Assembly (NCBI RefSeq): GCF_007570865.1
Contig: NZ_VLPS01000008.1
Location: forward strand, 186,001-250,000
Direction of reading: 5' to 3'
From: Atlantibacter subterraneus
GTDB lineage: Bacteria; Pseudomonadota; Gammaproteobacteria; Enterobacterales; Enterobacteriaceae
Length of the DNA: 64,000 bases
The notes under the pieces were generated by a model that ran no database searches, had not been told where the DNA came from, and worked only from the letters and a program-made list of their open reading frames with translations. Below, in pieces: positions 1 through 8,638 of the stretch. How positions within the stretch are numbered: the first letter of the stretch is position 1; each line of letters begins with the position of its first letter. A program made the position numbers and the translations under genes.

Positions 1-1
1 C

Positions 2-331
2 AGCGGTCTGACGCGTTTTGCCCTGCCTGGCTATTCGGCCTACGCCGCCATGAAAGGTGCGATGGAAGTGCTTACTCACTATCAGGCTAAAGAGCTGGGC
101 GCACGCGGCATCTCCGCCAATATCATCGCTCCTGGCGCGATTGAAACCGACTTCGGCGGCGGCGCGGTGCGCGATAACGCCGAACTGAATAAGGCTATCG
201 CGGCGCAAACTGCCTTAGGGCGTGTAGGTCTGCCGGATGATATTGGCGAGGCCATCGCCGCGCTGCTGGGCGACGGCCTCGGCTGGATGAATGCCCAGCG
301 CATTGAGGTCTCGGGCGGGATGTATATCTGA
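2..331 (+). CDS. short-chain dehydrogenase/reductase, C-terminal part
   Basis: Only the last 109 codons are in the window; the reading frame is open to the left edge. The visible part has the SDR active-site YxxxK pattern (YAAMK near the window start), the NIIAPGAIETDF segment that follows the active site in classical SDRs, and the C-terminal SGGMYI end typical of 3-oxoacyl-ACP-reductase-like family members. This makes it an NAD(P)-dependent oxidoreductase of the classical SDR type. The Rossmann nucleotide-binding half is off the window, so cofactor preference and substrate cannot be judged. Confidence 0.85.
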   Translation, partial: SGLTRFALPGYSAYAAMKGAMEVLTHYQAKELGARGISANIIAPGAIETDFGGGAVRDNAELNKAIAAQTALGRVGLPDDIGEAIAALLGDGLGWMNAQRIEVSGGMYI

Positions 332-340
332 TGCCTGAAC

Positions 341-368
341 ACGCCGGGCGGCGCTATCAGCCCGGCGT
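341..368. terminator. hairpin between convergent SDR and GNAT genes
   Basis: A 9-bp perfect inverted repeat (ACGCCGGGC / GCCCGGCGT, loop of 10 nt) sits just after the SDR stop codon and spans the stop of the convergent acetyltransferase gene. It lacks a clear T tract, so it may be a weak or factor-assisted bidirectional terminator. Confidence 0.4.
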
Positions 369-899
369 AAATTCGTGCGCCAGCAGGCCGAACAACCAGT
401 CGTCCTGCCAGCGTTCGTCGAGAAAGTAGTTTTCGCGCAGCGTCCCTTCCAGCACAAATCCGGCCTTTTCCAGCACCCGCTTCGACGGCTCATTGCCAAC
501 CGTCACCGTAGCCACCAGTTTCCGGTAGCCGCAGATTTGAAACGCGTAGTCGCAAATCGCCTGCAACGACTCATAACCCAGCCCCTGACCGTGTACCCGC
601 GTCGCCAGCAGATACCCGACTTCCGCAATCCCGTCACCGCGATCGATAAACCCCGTCACGCCGAACGGCTCACCGCTGCGCTTTTCGCGCATCACCAGGC
701 ACAGCCAGTGGCTGCTGCCCGGCTCCCATCGCGGTAATCGGCTGTCAAACGCGGCGCGCATGGCTTCTTCATCCCGGGACGACGCCAGATAGCGCGAAAT
801 TCGCGGATCGCGCTGGAGCGCCACAAAAAAAGGCCAGTCTTGCAAGGTAATTTGTTGGTAAGTGACGCGGGTTGAAGTTATGTAGTCTGCCGGTTGCAC
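357..899 (-). CDS. GNAT family N-acetyltransferase (RimJ/RimL type)
   Basis: A 180-residue protein of the Acetyltransf_3 (RimJ/RimL) branch of the GNAT superfamily, which transfers an acetyl group from acetyl-CoA to an amine, often a protein N-terminus or a small molecule. Features seen are the EVGYLLATRVHGQGLGYES stretch, i.e. beta4 followed by a Q-x-x-G-x-G/A-like acetyl-CoA loop, the NEPSKRVLEKAGF segment typical of the family (N-x-x-S-x-x-x-x-E-K-x-GF), and the C-terminal EGTLRENYF. Full length for the family. It is convergent to the SDR gene. Substrate unknown. Confidence 0.8.
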   Translation of the reverse strand: MQPADYITSTRVTYQQITLQDWPFFVALQRDPRISRYLASSRDEEAMRAAFDSRLPRWEPGSSHWLCLVMREKRSGEPFGVTGFIDRGDGIAEVGYLLATRVHGQGLGYESLQAICDYAFQICGYRKLVATVTVGNEPSKRVLEKAGFVLEGTLRENYFLDERWQDDWLFGLLAHEFTPG

Positions 900-1078
900 G
901 CTAGCCCCTGTTAATTAAAGAATATATCGAACGCTTTTCGCCCGATGGTATGACGAGTAAATAGTCTATCTTTGAGTTAACTGTCAGAACTTCTCAACAC
1001 AGCAATATACATAATCATAATAATCAGGCGCTATGCCGGACAGAGTGGAGTAGCGCATTAACGAGTGTAAGGATAACC

Positions 1079-2674
1079 ATGACTCGTTCAGCACAGCTTA
1101 TCGCAAGAGAACAATTTGAAGCGGCCCTGCAGGCAATCCGTGAAGCGTCAAAAGCAATCCTCTCCCTGCTCGGCAACCCGGTTGCAGAAGCCAAAGATCC
1201 GCAATGGTTTTTACAGCAGATGGATAACGCCCGGCAGCATCTCGGCAGCTGGGGTCTGGTGGCGAAGCGGCTGCATATCAATGATGCCGAGCTGTCGCAG
1301 TTTACCCTCCAGCTGCGCCACCTCCAGCAACTGGTGCCGCAGTATGAAAGCGGTGCCGAGGTCAGCTCCACGGCGTTGATCGCCGCGCTGCGTTTTGTCG
1401 CCACCCTGGAACGGGTTCGCCTGCGCCAACCGCTGCTGCATTACAATACGGAACTGGCGCTCAGCCAGCCGCCGCAGCCACGCGCCGCGCGCGTTCAGCT
1501 GCGAAGCCTGGAGCTGACCCTAAAGGGGCTTATCCGTGAAGCCTGGCCGGATGAGGTCGCCCTGGTGAACCATCTCAAACTGCTCTTTGGGGCTAACAAA
1601 GTGCGGAGCTGGCTTAAATTCGCCAAACCTGGCGACATTCTCAGCGGAATGCAGTTCAGCGAACTGGCGCAGCTGGTGGTGGATAAAAAAGAGTTCGCCA
1701 AACATTACGCCGCCCATTTTCCGGAAAGCGGCGCGTTAAGTTTCCTGATTGAACCGCGTAAATCCCTGCTGACGTTTCTGGACGATGTACGGCTGATCCG
1801 CAACCACGCACTGGGCCAGCAGCCGCTTTCCCCGGTACAGATGACGCTGCTGGATAATTACGCCACTGCCATTACTGCGCCCCTACAGCAACGCCATGTG
1901 CAGGGGAAAACCCTGGTTAATCCGGCCAGCTTTAACGCCTGTGATGATAACGAACTGGAAGCCTGGTTTGCCGATGCCGAGCAAAAACATCAGGCGATGA
2001 GCGGCGATATTTTCGAGATCCGGGATGTAGTTGATTCGCCGCGCCACAAGCCGCCGCGCACCCGTGAACAGCGCGAGCAGCTGGTGGTCGGTGTTTTATG
2101 GGGCGCAGTGGGGCTGGTGGCGGTGGCGATTGCCGTGGGTTGGCTGCACCTGGTAAACCAGACCCAGAAACCTGCAGTGGCAAGCCCGTCGACAGCCTAT
2201 GCCGCGCCGGTTGAGCGGGAAGAGCCGCGTGACAGCACCCCGCGCCAGCAGCTTAACCGCATGGGCATTCCCTGGGACGAAAACCATTTTCGCTCCGCAA
2301 TTGACCGCGATGATGACCGTATAGCCCGGTTATTTTTACAGGCTGGCATGGAATGGAAAGTTTCCTGGACCGAACAGGCGCTGGCGAGCAAACAGCATAA
2401 GGTGCTGGATCTGCTGCTCAGCTATCGTGTGCAAATGAACGAGCCCAAACCCTGTCGGCGGATGATCGCTAACCTCGGGCACGCGCTGGCGCAGGGGCAG
2501 TCATTCACCTCAATTCGTAAGACGTATTTAAAAGCGTTCTGCGCCACGCCCGCCGTGGTGAAGCGCCAGGCCAGTGACGCTGCTCAGGCCCAGGCGCGTG
2601 CCGCCGCCACCCGCGATAAAAGCGATGAAAAATGGGCGGCGATCCAGAAAGCCATCTATAACGAAATCAAATAG
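1079..2674 (+). CDS. HEPN-type, single-pass membrane protein (STY4199-like family)
   Basis: A 531-residue protein. The N-terminal half is helical and contains R238-x4-H243 (RLIRNH), matching the Rx4-6H motif of HEPN RNases and HEPN-like proteins. A hydrophobic segment at about residues 336-358 is a probable transmembrane helix, so the N-terminal domain would be cytosolic and a proline-rich linker plus about 160 residues lie on the other side, or the reverse. The C-terminal part has an ankyrin-like look (RMGIPWDENHFRSAI, ARLFLQAGMEW). I recall enterobacterial proteins of this type named STY4199 family HEPN domain-containing, but cannot verify the match. The start follows TAAGGAT at 1068-1074. 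The P1 peptidase gene begins 15 bp downstream, so they may be cotranscribed. Function not known. Confidence 0.55.
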   Translation: MTRSAQLIAREQFEAALQAIREASKAILSLLGNPVAEAKDPQWFLQQMDNARQHLGSWGLVAKRLHINDAELSQFTLQLRHLQQLVPQYESGAEVSSTALIAALRFVATLERVRLRQPLLHYNTELALSQPPQPRAARVQLRSLELTLKGLIREAWPDEVALVNHLKLLFGANKVRSWLKFAKPGDILSGMQFSELAQLVVDKKEFAKHYAAHFPESGALSFLIEPRKSLLTFLDDVRLIRNHALGQQPLSPVQMTLLDNYATAITAPLQQRHVQGKTLVNPASFNACDDNELEAWFADAEQKHQAMSGDIFEIRDVVDSPRHKPPRTREQREQLVVGVLWGAVGLVAVAIAVGWLHLVNQTQKPAVASPSTAYAAPVEREEPRDSTPRQQLNRMGIPWDENHFRSAIDRDDDRIARLFLQAGMEWKVSWTEQALASKQHKVLDLLLSYRVQMNEPKPCRRMIANLGHALAQGQSFTSIRKTYLKAFCATPAVVKRQASDAAQAQARAAATRDKSDEKWAAIQKAIYNEIK

Positions 2675-2689
2675 CCAGAGGGTAAGCAG

Positions 2690-3652
2690 ATGCAAAACGC
2701 ACACGGCAGCCTTGTTGATGTCCCTGGGGTGAAAGTCGGCCATGCCGCCGATGCGCTAAAACAGACCGGTTGTAGCGTGGTGCTGTTTGAAGACGGCGCG
2801 GTGTGCGGCGTGGACGTTCGCGGCGCGGCACCTGGTACCCGCGAGACCGATCTGCTCAATCCCACCAATCTGATCGACAAGGTTCACGCAGTCGTGCTGA
2901 GCGGCGGCAGCGCTTTCGGGCTGGATGCCGCTTCTGGCGTGATGCAGTGGCTGGAGCAGCGCAAAATCGGCTTTGACGTCGGCGTAACGGTGGTGCCCAT
3001 TGTTCCGGCGGCGGTGCTGTTTGATTTAACCTTCGGCGACCCGGCGGTGCGGCCCGATGCCCAGATGGGCTACCGCGCGGTGAATGCCGCATCGGAAAAT
3101 CCGTTCCCGTCCGGCAACACCGGCGCAGGCGTCGGGGCCACCATCGGCAAAATGGCGGGGATGGAGAAAGCCATGAAGGGCGGGTTAGGTACGGCGTCGG
3201 CAAGCGGGCCGGATGGGTTAATCGTCGCGGCGATGGTTGCGGTCAACGCGGTTGGCGAAATTCACGATCCGCATACCGGGCAAACTATCGCCGGCGCGTG
3301 CGATGCGCAGGGCAATCTGCTTGATTTACAGGCCAGCGTATTAAACAGCCGCGACAGCCACTTCAGCGCGGGCACCAACACCACGATCGGGATTATTTGT
3401 TGTAATGCCGCCTTCACCAAAAGCCAGATGCAAAAAGTGGCGCAAATGGCCCATGACGGCCTGGCGCGCACCATTTACCCGGTTCACACCCTGAGCGACG
3501 GTGATACGCTGTTTGCCGCCACCACCGGCGGCGTGGAGTCCAGCGTTAACATCGTCGGGATGCTGGCGGCGGAAGTCATGGCCGCCGCGGTGCTGGATGG
3601 GGTGCGCGCCGCGCGCAGCGCGCACGGAGTACGTGGGCTGGCGGCGAGTTAA
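2690..3652 (+). CDS. P1 family (DmpA/BapA-type) peptidase
   Basis: A 320-residue member of MEROPS family S58 (P1), N-terminal-nucleophile aminopeptidases and beta-peptidyl aminopeptidases that cleave themselves into two chains. Characteristic segments are VLSGGSAFGLDAASGV, the FGDPAVRPDAQMG region and GTNTTIG near residues 228-234. Family knowledge places self-cleavage before a Ser/Thr in this position, so Asn230-Thr231 is the likely site. There is no signal peptide, so it is probably cytoplasmic. It directly follows the HEPN-type gene (15 bp), with GAGGGTAAG as a possible ribosome site. Substrate is unknown; D-amino-acid amides, beta-peptides and cyclised peptides are known for relatives. 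Confidence 0.85.
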   Translation: MQNAHGSLVDVPGVKVGHAADALKQTGCSVVLFEDGAVCGVDVRGAAPGTRETDLLNPTNLIDKVHAVVLSGGSAFGLDAASGVMQWLEQRKIGFDVGVTVVPIVPAAVLFDLTFGDPAVRPDAQMGYRAVNAASENPFPSGNTGAGVGATIGKMAGMEKAMKGGLGTASASGPDGLIVAAMVAVNAVGEIHDPHTGQTIAGACDAQGNLLDLQASVLNSRDSHFSAGTNTTIGIICCNAAFTKSQMQKVAQMAHDGLARTIYPVHTLSDGDTLFAATTGGVESSVNIVGMLAAEVMAAAVLDGVRAARSAHGVRGLAAS

Positions 3653-3719
3653 TGTTATACACAGGGCAGTATTTAAATGAAATATTATATATTTGACGGG
3701 GTGTGGAAATAATAAAATA

Positions 3720-3747
3720 GCCCGTCAGGATTCTGGTAGTGACGGGC
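3720..3747. terminator. stem-loop between convergent genes
   Basis: GCCCGTCA (3720-3727) and TGACGGGC (3740-3747) form an 8-bp stem with a 12-nt loop between the ends of the P1 peptidase and the small membrane protein genes. There is no run of T on either side, so terminator function is uncertain. Confidence 0.35.
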
Positions 3748-3813
3748 ATGATTAACTCGGGAGATTGATATACAACGTATGCTTTCAAAAGATCATATTC
3801 TTTCTCCTTTCCG

Positions 3814-4035
3814 CTATGATGTTTTTTTAGCGGTAGCGGCTTTGTAAACAAAATACGTTACCAGGGCAATTATCAGCGGCGCAACGATATGCGGGTTAAC
3901 ATTATGCCCGGTATTTTTCTGTACAATTTCAGAAAGATAGTCACAGCTCAGGATAATGACGAAATAAATACAGGCCATCAGCACTAAAAATTTTGGTTGA
4001 GTAAAGGCATTAACTTTACGGTTATTACGATTCAT
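3814..4035 (-). CDS. small two-helix membrane protein, unknown function
   Basis: A 73-residue protein if the ATG at 4035 is used; an in-frame GTG at 4047 adds four residues but leaves worse spacing to the GAGTGG upstream. There are two hydrophobic stretches, about residues 16-32 (FLVLMACIYFVIILS) and 48-64 (IVAPLIIALVTYFVY), separated by a polar loop with DYLSEIVQKNTG, and a basic tail ending KKTS. It looks like a small inner-membrane protein. It is divergent from the MipA/OmpV-type gene. I do not recognise a family. Confidence 0.6.
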   Translation of the reverse strand: MNRNNRKVNAFTQPKFLVLMACIYFVIILSCDYLSEIVQKNTGHNVNPHIVAPLIIALVTYFVYKAATAKKTS

Positions 4036-4166
4036 CACAATCACCACTCAGTAGCGTACTGGCTTAATGATTGAAGCTTACGCCTGGCTTTATCAACCAA
4101 TTATCAATGCAGCGTTAAAAATAAGGAGCGCGGGTGGCTAAAGGATTATTCTTTCAGGATAACAAT

Positions 4167-4907
4167 ATGATGAAAAAATTTATCGTCTTGGGGATAACGT
4201 TATTACTGCCGCTGAGCGAAGCCCTGGCGGCGGAAATCGGCCTGGGCGTTGAAGGCGAAGCGCAGTTCAACCCCTACAAAAGCTATAAAACCGACTATTC
4301 GCTTATCCCCTATCTGAGCTATGACAATAAGATCGTTTATCTGGACGGGACCGAAGCGGGCGTCTATTTGGTGAATGACGACAAAAACGAATTCAAAGCG
4401 CGCGTCTGGTATCTGGATGTGGAATTCGATCCGGACAACGCCCGCCAGTGGGCGATCCGCCAGTTGGATACCCGCCACAGCACAATGATGGCCGGGGTGA
4501 GCTATCAGCGCATCACCGACATCGGCGCGTTTCGCGGGGAGTTTTCCGGCGACACGCTCAATACCAGCAACGGCCTGATGGCAACGCTGGCCTGGGCCGG
4601 ACAGATCGTTGCCGAGCCGGTGACGATTTATCCTCAGGCGGGCGTCGACTGGTATAGCGACAAGCTGGCGCGCTATTACTACGGTATCAGCGAGCGGGAA
4701 TCCGCGAAGTCGGGCTTAGACGCCTGGTCGCCGAATGACGCCTTCGCGCCCTGGCTGGCGGTAGCGGCAGACTGGAAGGTGACCGACAATCTGCATTTCT
4801 ATCTGCAACCGCGTATCACCTTCCTGCCCTCAACGATTCGCCACAGCCCGATGGTGGACGACAATGTCCTCGCCGACATCGAATCCGGGCTGGTTTGGTC
4901 GTTTTAA
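4167..4907 (+). CDS. MipA/OmpV family outer-membrane protein
   Basis: A 246-residue precursor with a clear signal peptide (MMKKF, hydrophobic core, SEALAA cleavage region). The mature part is rich in alternating beta-strand patterns and ends in a phenylalanine (GLVWSF), as outer-membrane beta barrels do. The pattern IPYLSYDN, GDTLNTSNG and YYGISERESA is that of the MipA/OmpV family, which includes MltA-interacting protein and OmpV-like porins. ATG at 4167 is chosen because AGGA lies at 4156-4159; a GTG at 4134 with AAGGAG upstream would add 11 residues before the signal peptide. Its last 4 bp overlap the end of the convergent gene. Confidence 0.8.
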   Translation: MMKKFIVLGITLLLPLSEALAAEIGLGVEGEAQFNPYKSYKTDYSLIPYLSYDNKIVYLDGTEAGVYLVNDDKNEFKARVWYLDVEFDPDNARQWAIRQLDTRHSTMMAGVSYQRITDIGAFRGEFSGDTLNTSNGLMATLAWAGQIVAEPVTIYPQAGVDWYSDKLARYYYGISERESAKSGLDAWSPNDAFAPWLAVAADWKVTDNLHFYLQPRITFLPSTIRHSPMVDDNVLADIESGLVWSF

Positions 4908-6235
4908 CTCGCCTGGTCCCGCGCCGTGGAACGCCATTTCCACGGCATGCGTTTATACCAGGGCTGGGGAACCGGATGCACGATGGCGCGCAGCGCCCGG
5001 GCGTAATCCATCACCAGACCCGGCGTCCAGGCCATGGTTAAGGCTCTTTTACGCACCTGCGATGCAATCCACAGCTCCGGCATAAACAACACTTTCAGGG
5101 TGGTCAGCCAGTTGCCCCGCCGGTTGGCTAACACCCCGTCGAGCGCGGCCTCCAGCGAATACGCCACGCTGCTTGAACAGTTGCGGTAGGTCAGATTATA
5201 AATTTCATCTTTGCGATAGTTCGTCCAGAAGCGGTGCAGCGCCTCGCCGTTAAACCCGTGGAAATGGATTTTCTTATCGGAATGGCACCAGTTGCCGGAT
5301 TCGGTAACGTAATCCGGCTGGTATTTCCCGGCGATGTCGTTGTCGTGGGTGGCTTTCAGCAGGCGGAAAAACTCGGACGGCGAGCGGTCAATGTCCTCCG
5401 CCGGGTACAGGCTCACGTAAACATGGGGCGAGGCCTCCAGCGCCGCATGGCCGGTAGAGATCACGCCGTGGGCATCCACGGCGGCAATATAGCGGTTGAT
5501 GACCGGGCGCGGCACCGCCGGTTCACTGGCGGAGCCCTCCGGCGTCCAGATATGCACCGTCAGCGGCGAGGTAAACGCCAGCGGCGGCGTCACCGTTTCG
5601 GCGACCTTTTCCGGTGCCGGGCTGCCTTTTACTTTGGTGGTAAAGCCTTTGGCAAATTCACGCGGCACCATCAGCTGGAACACCGAAGTGGCATTTTTCA
5701 ACTGCCTTGCCCGCATCGCCACGCGCAGGGTATTAATGCTGCCCGCTATCATCAATACCCCGAGGAAAAATGACACCGTCGCGCTGGAATGGGTGATTAA
5801 AAACCCGGCAAAGGCAATTTGCAGGCAGCCCATAATCAGCGACGCGCGCCAGCGCGGGAAACGCACCACCCAGGCGGAGGCAATAACGAACAGGCCGATA
5901 ACAAAATATGAGAAGCCGAAAATCACCGACAGCAGAATATTACTGTAGCGGGCGTCCACCAGCATAATTAACGAGACGAAGAAAAATACTCCGCCTTTAA
6001 AATAAAGCACCGCTTTTTGCGCGCCGATCCCACTTGCCGCCACGCTCAGGGTGATCAGGCTCTCTAATAACAAAACGATGCCAAAGGTTTTCAGCGGGAA
6101 ATACGTTTGTCCGTCAAAACCATCAATAAAAATTAATACCCCTGCGATACCCCACAATAAGCCGCTTATCCACAGATATTTGGCTTTATCACGGACAAAC
6201 TGAGCACCGAAAAGCAATAATGCGATTTGTAACAT
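4904..6235 (-). CDS. HdeD-like membrane domain fused to a permuted papain-like (NlpC/P60-superfamily) domain
   Basis: A 443-residue fusion. Residues 1 to about 180 hold six or so hydrophobic helices in the style of HdeD/DUF308 proteins (GLLWGIAGVLIFIDGF, GFSYFVIGLFVIASAW). After a linker of about 50 residues comes a soluble domain with GHAALEAS (candidate catalytic His after VISTG) and, about 110 residues later, TYRNCSSSVAYSLE (candidate catalytic Cys in an NCS motif). His before Cys is the order of the circularly permuted papain-like NlpC/P60 proteins, as in YiiX and DUF4105 proteins. It could be a membrane-tethered amidase, peptidase or acyltransferase. GGAGAG precedes the ATG. It is 23 bp downstream of the MASE1 gene on the same strand, so probably an operon. 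Confidence 0.65.
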   Translation of the reverse strand: MLQIALLLFGAQFVRDKAKYLWISGLLWGIAGVLIFIDGFDGQTYFPLKTFGIVLLLESLITLSVAASGIGAQKAVLYFKGGVFFFVSLIMLVDARYSNILLSVIFGFSYFVIGLFVIASAWVVRFPRWRASLIMGCLQIAFAGFLITHSSATVSFFLGVLMIAGSINTLRVAMRARQLKNATSVFQLMVPREFAKGFTTKVKGSPAPEKVAETVTPPLAFTSPLTVHIWTPEGSASEPAVPRPVINRYIAAVDAHGVISTGHAALEASPHVYVSLYPAEDIDRSPSEFFRLLKATHDNDIAGKYQPDYVTESGNWCHSDKKIHFHGFNGEALHRFWTNYRKDEIYNLTYRNCSSSVAYSLEAALDGVLANRRGNWLTTLKVLFMPELWIASQVRKRALTMAWTPGLVMDYARALRAIVHPVPQPWYKRMPWKWRSTARDQAS

Positions 6236-6258
6236 AACGACTCTCCGCCTCTCTGCGC

Positions 6259-7536
6259 TTAACTGAATGTGGTGGTGCCACTGATTCGCCAGTTGCCAAT
6301 AATAATCGGCTGCGACTGATGATTAATCAGCACGTTGCCGCTATCGGTGATGGTTACCCAGCGGTCATTTTTATCTTTAAAGCGAAATGAGATAGTCGGC
6401 AGCTTATGCGCCTGCCCGATATCGCTCCACTGGCGCTGGAATTTCTCGCGGTCGTCCGGATGAACGCGCGCCAGCATTTTTTCTTTATCGGTCAGTTCGT
6501 CGGTGGCGATGTCGTCCAGCACATCCAGCGAGTGATCCCAGTACAGCTGCCCGGTAACCAGATTGAGCTGATAAATAGCATCGCGCGCGCTTTGTACGCC
6601 AGTGCGATTATCCAGCCGCTGGGCGCTGCGGGTTAATACCCGAATAAACACCATTAATAACGCCGTCGCGGTTAAATAACACTGGGCAATAAGCAGCGGT
6701 TCGCCGGTGCGCAGCCCTTTAATAAAGAACGGTCCCATTTTTTGGATCGAGAACCAAATAACAATCGCGCCGAGGGTTAATAGCGCAAAGGAACCGCCCC
6801 GATTGCCCCATAATATCGCCAGCGCCACCGTTAACACGATGGGAATACAGGCTGCGGCAAAACGCAGTACATCGTAGCGGTGGGTATAAAACGCATCGGT
6901 GACATATTTCACCGAATCGCTGAATATCCAGGTGGTAATCAGGATCAGCAGCACCCAGACGAAGCATCCGGCAATCATTATTCTGCGGTGCATCCCTTCG
7001 GTGCGCAGATGATTATTCAGGAAGCCCATAATAATAGTGGTGGCAAAGAAAATACCGGTGACGTCGGCAATTAACCCCGGCCAGAAGGTGCTGGTAAAGG
7101 ATTCATTGCGGAAGAACCACAGCCCGGACGACAGCACCAGCGCATCTACCACGCTCACCAGCACCGTCATCACTAACCACATCACAATTTGATGCAGGTC
7201 GTCGCCTTCGCGCGACAGCCGCCTGACCAGCCAGGCGATAGCCATGGTAGACGGCATCGATAACACGGCGAACATCAGGTTGGTAGGAAAGTTTTCCGTG
7301 GTGGTGTTGTTGAGCACCAGATTGAGCGCCACAAAACCGGCGAGAAAAAGCCACCACTGCCGCCATGGCGCGCACAGGAACGCCGCCGTCGCCACGCCCG
7401 CCGGGAACCAGACGATGGAAAAATCGAGGCTCGGATCGTCAAGCTGAAGCGAGATCAGGCCGGAGAGATAATAAATCAGCATCCAGATGGCAAAGGAAAC
7501 GGCCTGATGCATAAACGGTGAGAGTGTGCCTTTCAT
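6259..7536 (-). CDS. MASE1 membrane sensor with C-terminal PAS domain, no output domain
   Basis: A 425-residue protein. Residues about 10-310 contain eight or more membrane helices with the MASE1 hallmarks (SIVWFPAGVATAAFL, LIADVTGIFFATTIIMG). Residues about 320-425 form a PAS_3-like fold (VTGQLYWDHSLDVLDD, MLARVHPDDREKFQRQW, ISFRFKDKNDRWVTI). MASE1 sensors normally end in GGDEF, EAL or histidine-kinase modules; here the protein stops right after the PAS domain (GNWRISGTTTFS). The frame shows no sign of a recent break, because a downstream partner gene starts 23 bp later. It may signal through that partner. Ligand unknown. Confidence 0.75.
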   Translation of the reverse strand: MKGTLSPFMHQAVSFAIWMLIYYLSGLISLQLDDPSLDFSIVWFPAGVATAAFLCAPWRQWWLFLAGFVALNLVLNNTTTENFPTNLMFAVLSMPSTMAIAWLVRRLSREGDDLHQIVMWLVMTVLVSVVDALVLSSGLWFFRNESFTSTFWPGLIADVTGIFFATTIIMGFLNNHLRTEGMHRRIMIAGCFVWVLLILITTWIFSDSVKYVTDAFYTHRYDVLRFAAACIPIVLTVALAILWGNRGGSFALLTLGAIVIWFSIQKMGPFFIKGLRTGEPLLIAQCYLTATALLMVFIRVLTRSAQRLDNRTGVQSARDAIYQLNLVTGQLYWDHSLDVLDDIATDELTDKEKMLARVHPDDREKFQRQWSDIGQAHKLPTISFRFKDKNDRWVTITDSGNVLINHQSQPIIIGNWRISGTTTFS

Positions 7537-8055
7537 AGGGTCATCTCGTTGGTTTTATAAAGTCTGTATTATCAACGATAATCTGAAAACTTTCCTGCGG
7601 CAGGGCGTTTCACTGCATCATTTTTTATCCGGAGATTTAAGCCCGACGAGACGCGAAAATTATTATTTCCCGAATAATTTATTTGCCGCTTCGCTTGCAG
7701 CCAACCGCGATAGCCAGGATATATAAAATATGAGAATCATAACGCCTGACTGCCGTTGCGCCACACCGCTAACGATATATTATCGGGGGTTAAGAAAAAT
7801 CCTGAAACTATTCTTAGTGTCTTCAACCGAGGATGAATCGCACTTTGACGTCTATCCTTATCCAGCCAGCGTAAAAAACTGGTACGACGATAATACTCAT
7901 TATTTTTATCAGAAAACGATGGTTACGGTCTGAGAAAACTACCGTGGAATCGAAGCGCTGATATTTATCCGTAGTGGGTTCTGCTATTGCAGAACAGAGC
8001 GGAGAATATCCCGACTGTTATTTTCGATCAGGTGTTTAATCTAAGAGGAATAATC
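7537..8055. other. 519-bp AT-rich intergenic region
   Basis: Divergent spacer between the MASE1 gene and yciE. A 67-codon open frame at 7730-7933 has no ribosome site and no recognisable sequence, and I do not call it a gene. The region must carry both promoters, the yciE one probably sigma-S dependent by analogy with E. coli and Salmonella, but I cannot assign a convincing -10/-35 pair. Confidence 0.5.
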
Positions 8056-8568
8056 ATGGCAACGACTTACGAAGAAAACTATCTGGACTGGGTAAGAGAT
8101 GCGCATGCGATGGAGAAACAGGCTGAATCCATGCTTGAGAAAATGGCCGGACGACTGGAGCACTATCCGGATCTGAAAGCGCGCATTGAGCAGCACATTG
8201 AAGAAACTCGCCAGCAGCAAACGCTGATTCAATCCGTTATCGATCGTCACAACACCTCCAACTCCACCTTCAAAGACGTGATGGGCAAGATGGCGGCTAC
8301 CGGCCAGGCGATGGGCGGTATGTTTGCTGATGACGAAGTGGTGAAAGGCGCGCTCAGCAGCTATGCCTTTGAACACTTTGAAGTCGCTTGCTACACCTCG
8401 CTGATTGCGGCGGCGCAGCTGGTCGGTGACCAGGAAGGCGCACGCATCTTTGAACAGATCCGCGAGCAGGAAATGGCCATGGCGGAGTGGGCGTTAAATC
8501 ATATTCCTGATGTCACCGAACAGTTCCTGGTTCGTGACGCCGCTCCTGGCGTCGAAGCTAAAAAATAA
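8056..8568 (+). CDS. yciE: YciE, DUF892 ferritin-like stress protein
   Basis: A 170-residue, mainly helical protein closely matching E. coli YciE over its length (WVRDAHAMEKQAESML, GVEAKK C-terminus). DUF892 proteins are four-helix ferritin-like bundles with Glu and His metal ligands, seen here as HAMEKQ, EHYPDL, EHFEVACY and EQEMAMAEW. The ATG at 8056 has AGAGGA at 8044-8049; an upstream in-frame ATG at 7987 lacks a site. yciE precedes katN, an arrangement known from Salmonella (yciGFE-katN, RpoS-controlled), but yciG and yciF are absent here. Likely role is in stationary-phase or oxidative stress; the reaction is not established. Confidence 0.85.
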   Translation: MATTYEENYLDWVRDAHAMEKQAESMLEKMAGRLEHYPDLKARIEQHIEETRQQQTLIQSVIDRHNTSNSTFKDVMGKMAATGQAMGGMFADDEVVKGALSSYAFEHFEVACYTSLIAAAQLVGDQEGARIFEQIREQEMAMAEWALNHIPDVTEQFLVRDAAPGVEAKK

Positions 8569-8584
8569 TCCCTTCTTTTGCAGG

Positions 8585-8611
8585 ATGCCCGCCGTTAACG
8601 CGGGCATTTTA
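8585..8611 (+). terminator. stem-loop between yciE and katN
   Basis: ATGCCCGC / GCGGGCAT with a 7-nt loop followed by TTTT. It would partly terminate transcription after yciE, so katN may be expressed by read-through at a lower level. Confidence 0.6.
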
Positions 8612-8638
8612 CTGCCTTTTACTTTTGCGGAGTGAGCT

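Noticed and set aside
7730-7933. 67-codon frame between the MASE1 gene and yciE
   Set aside because: No ribosome site, no recognisable sequence, AT-rich spacer.
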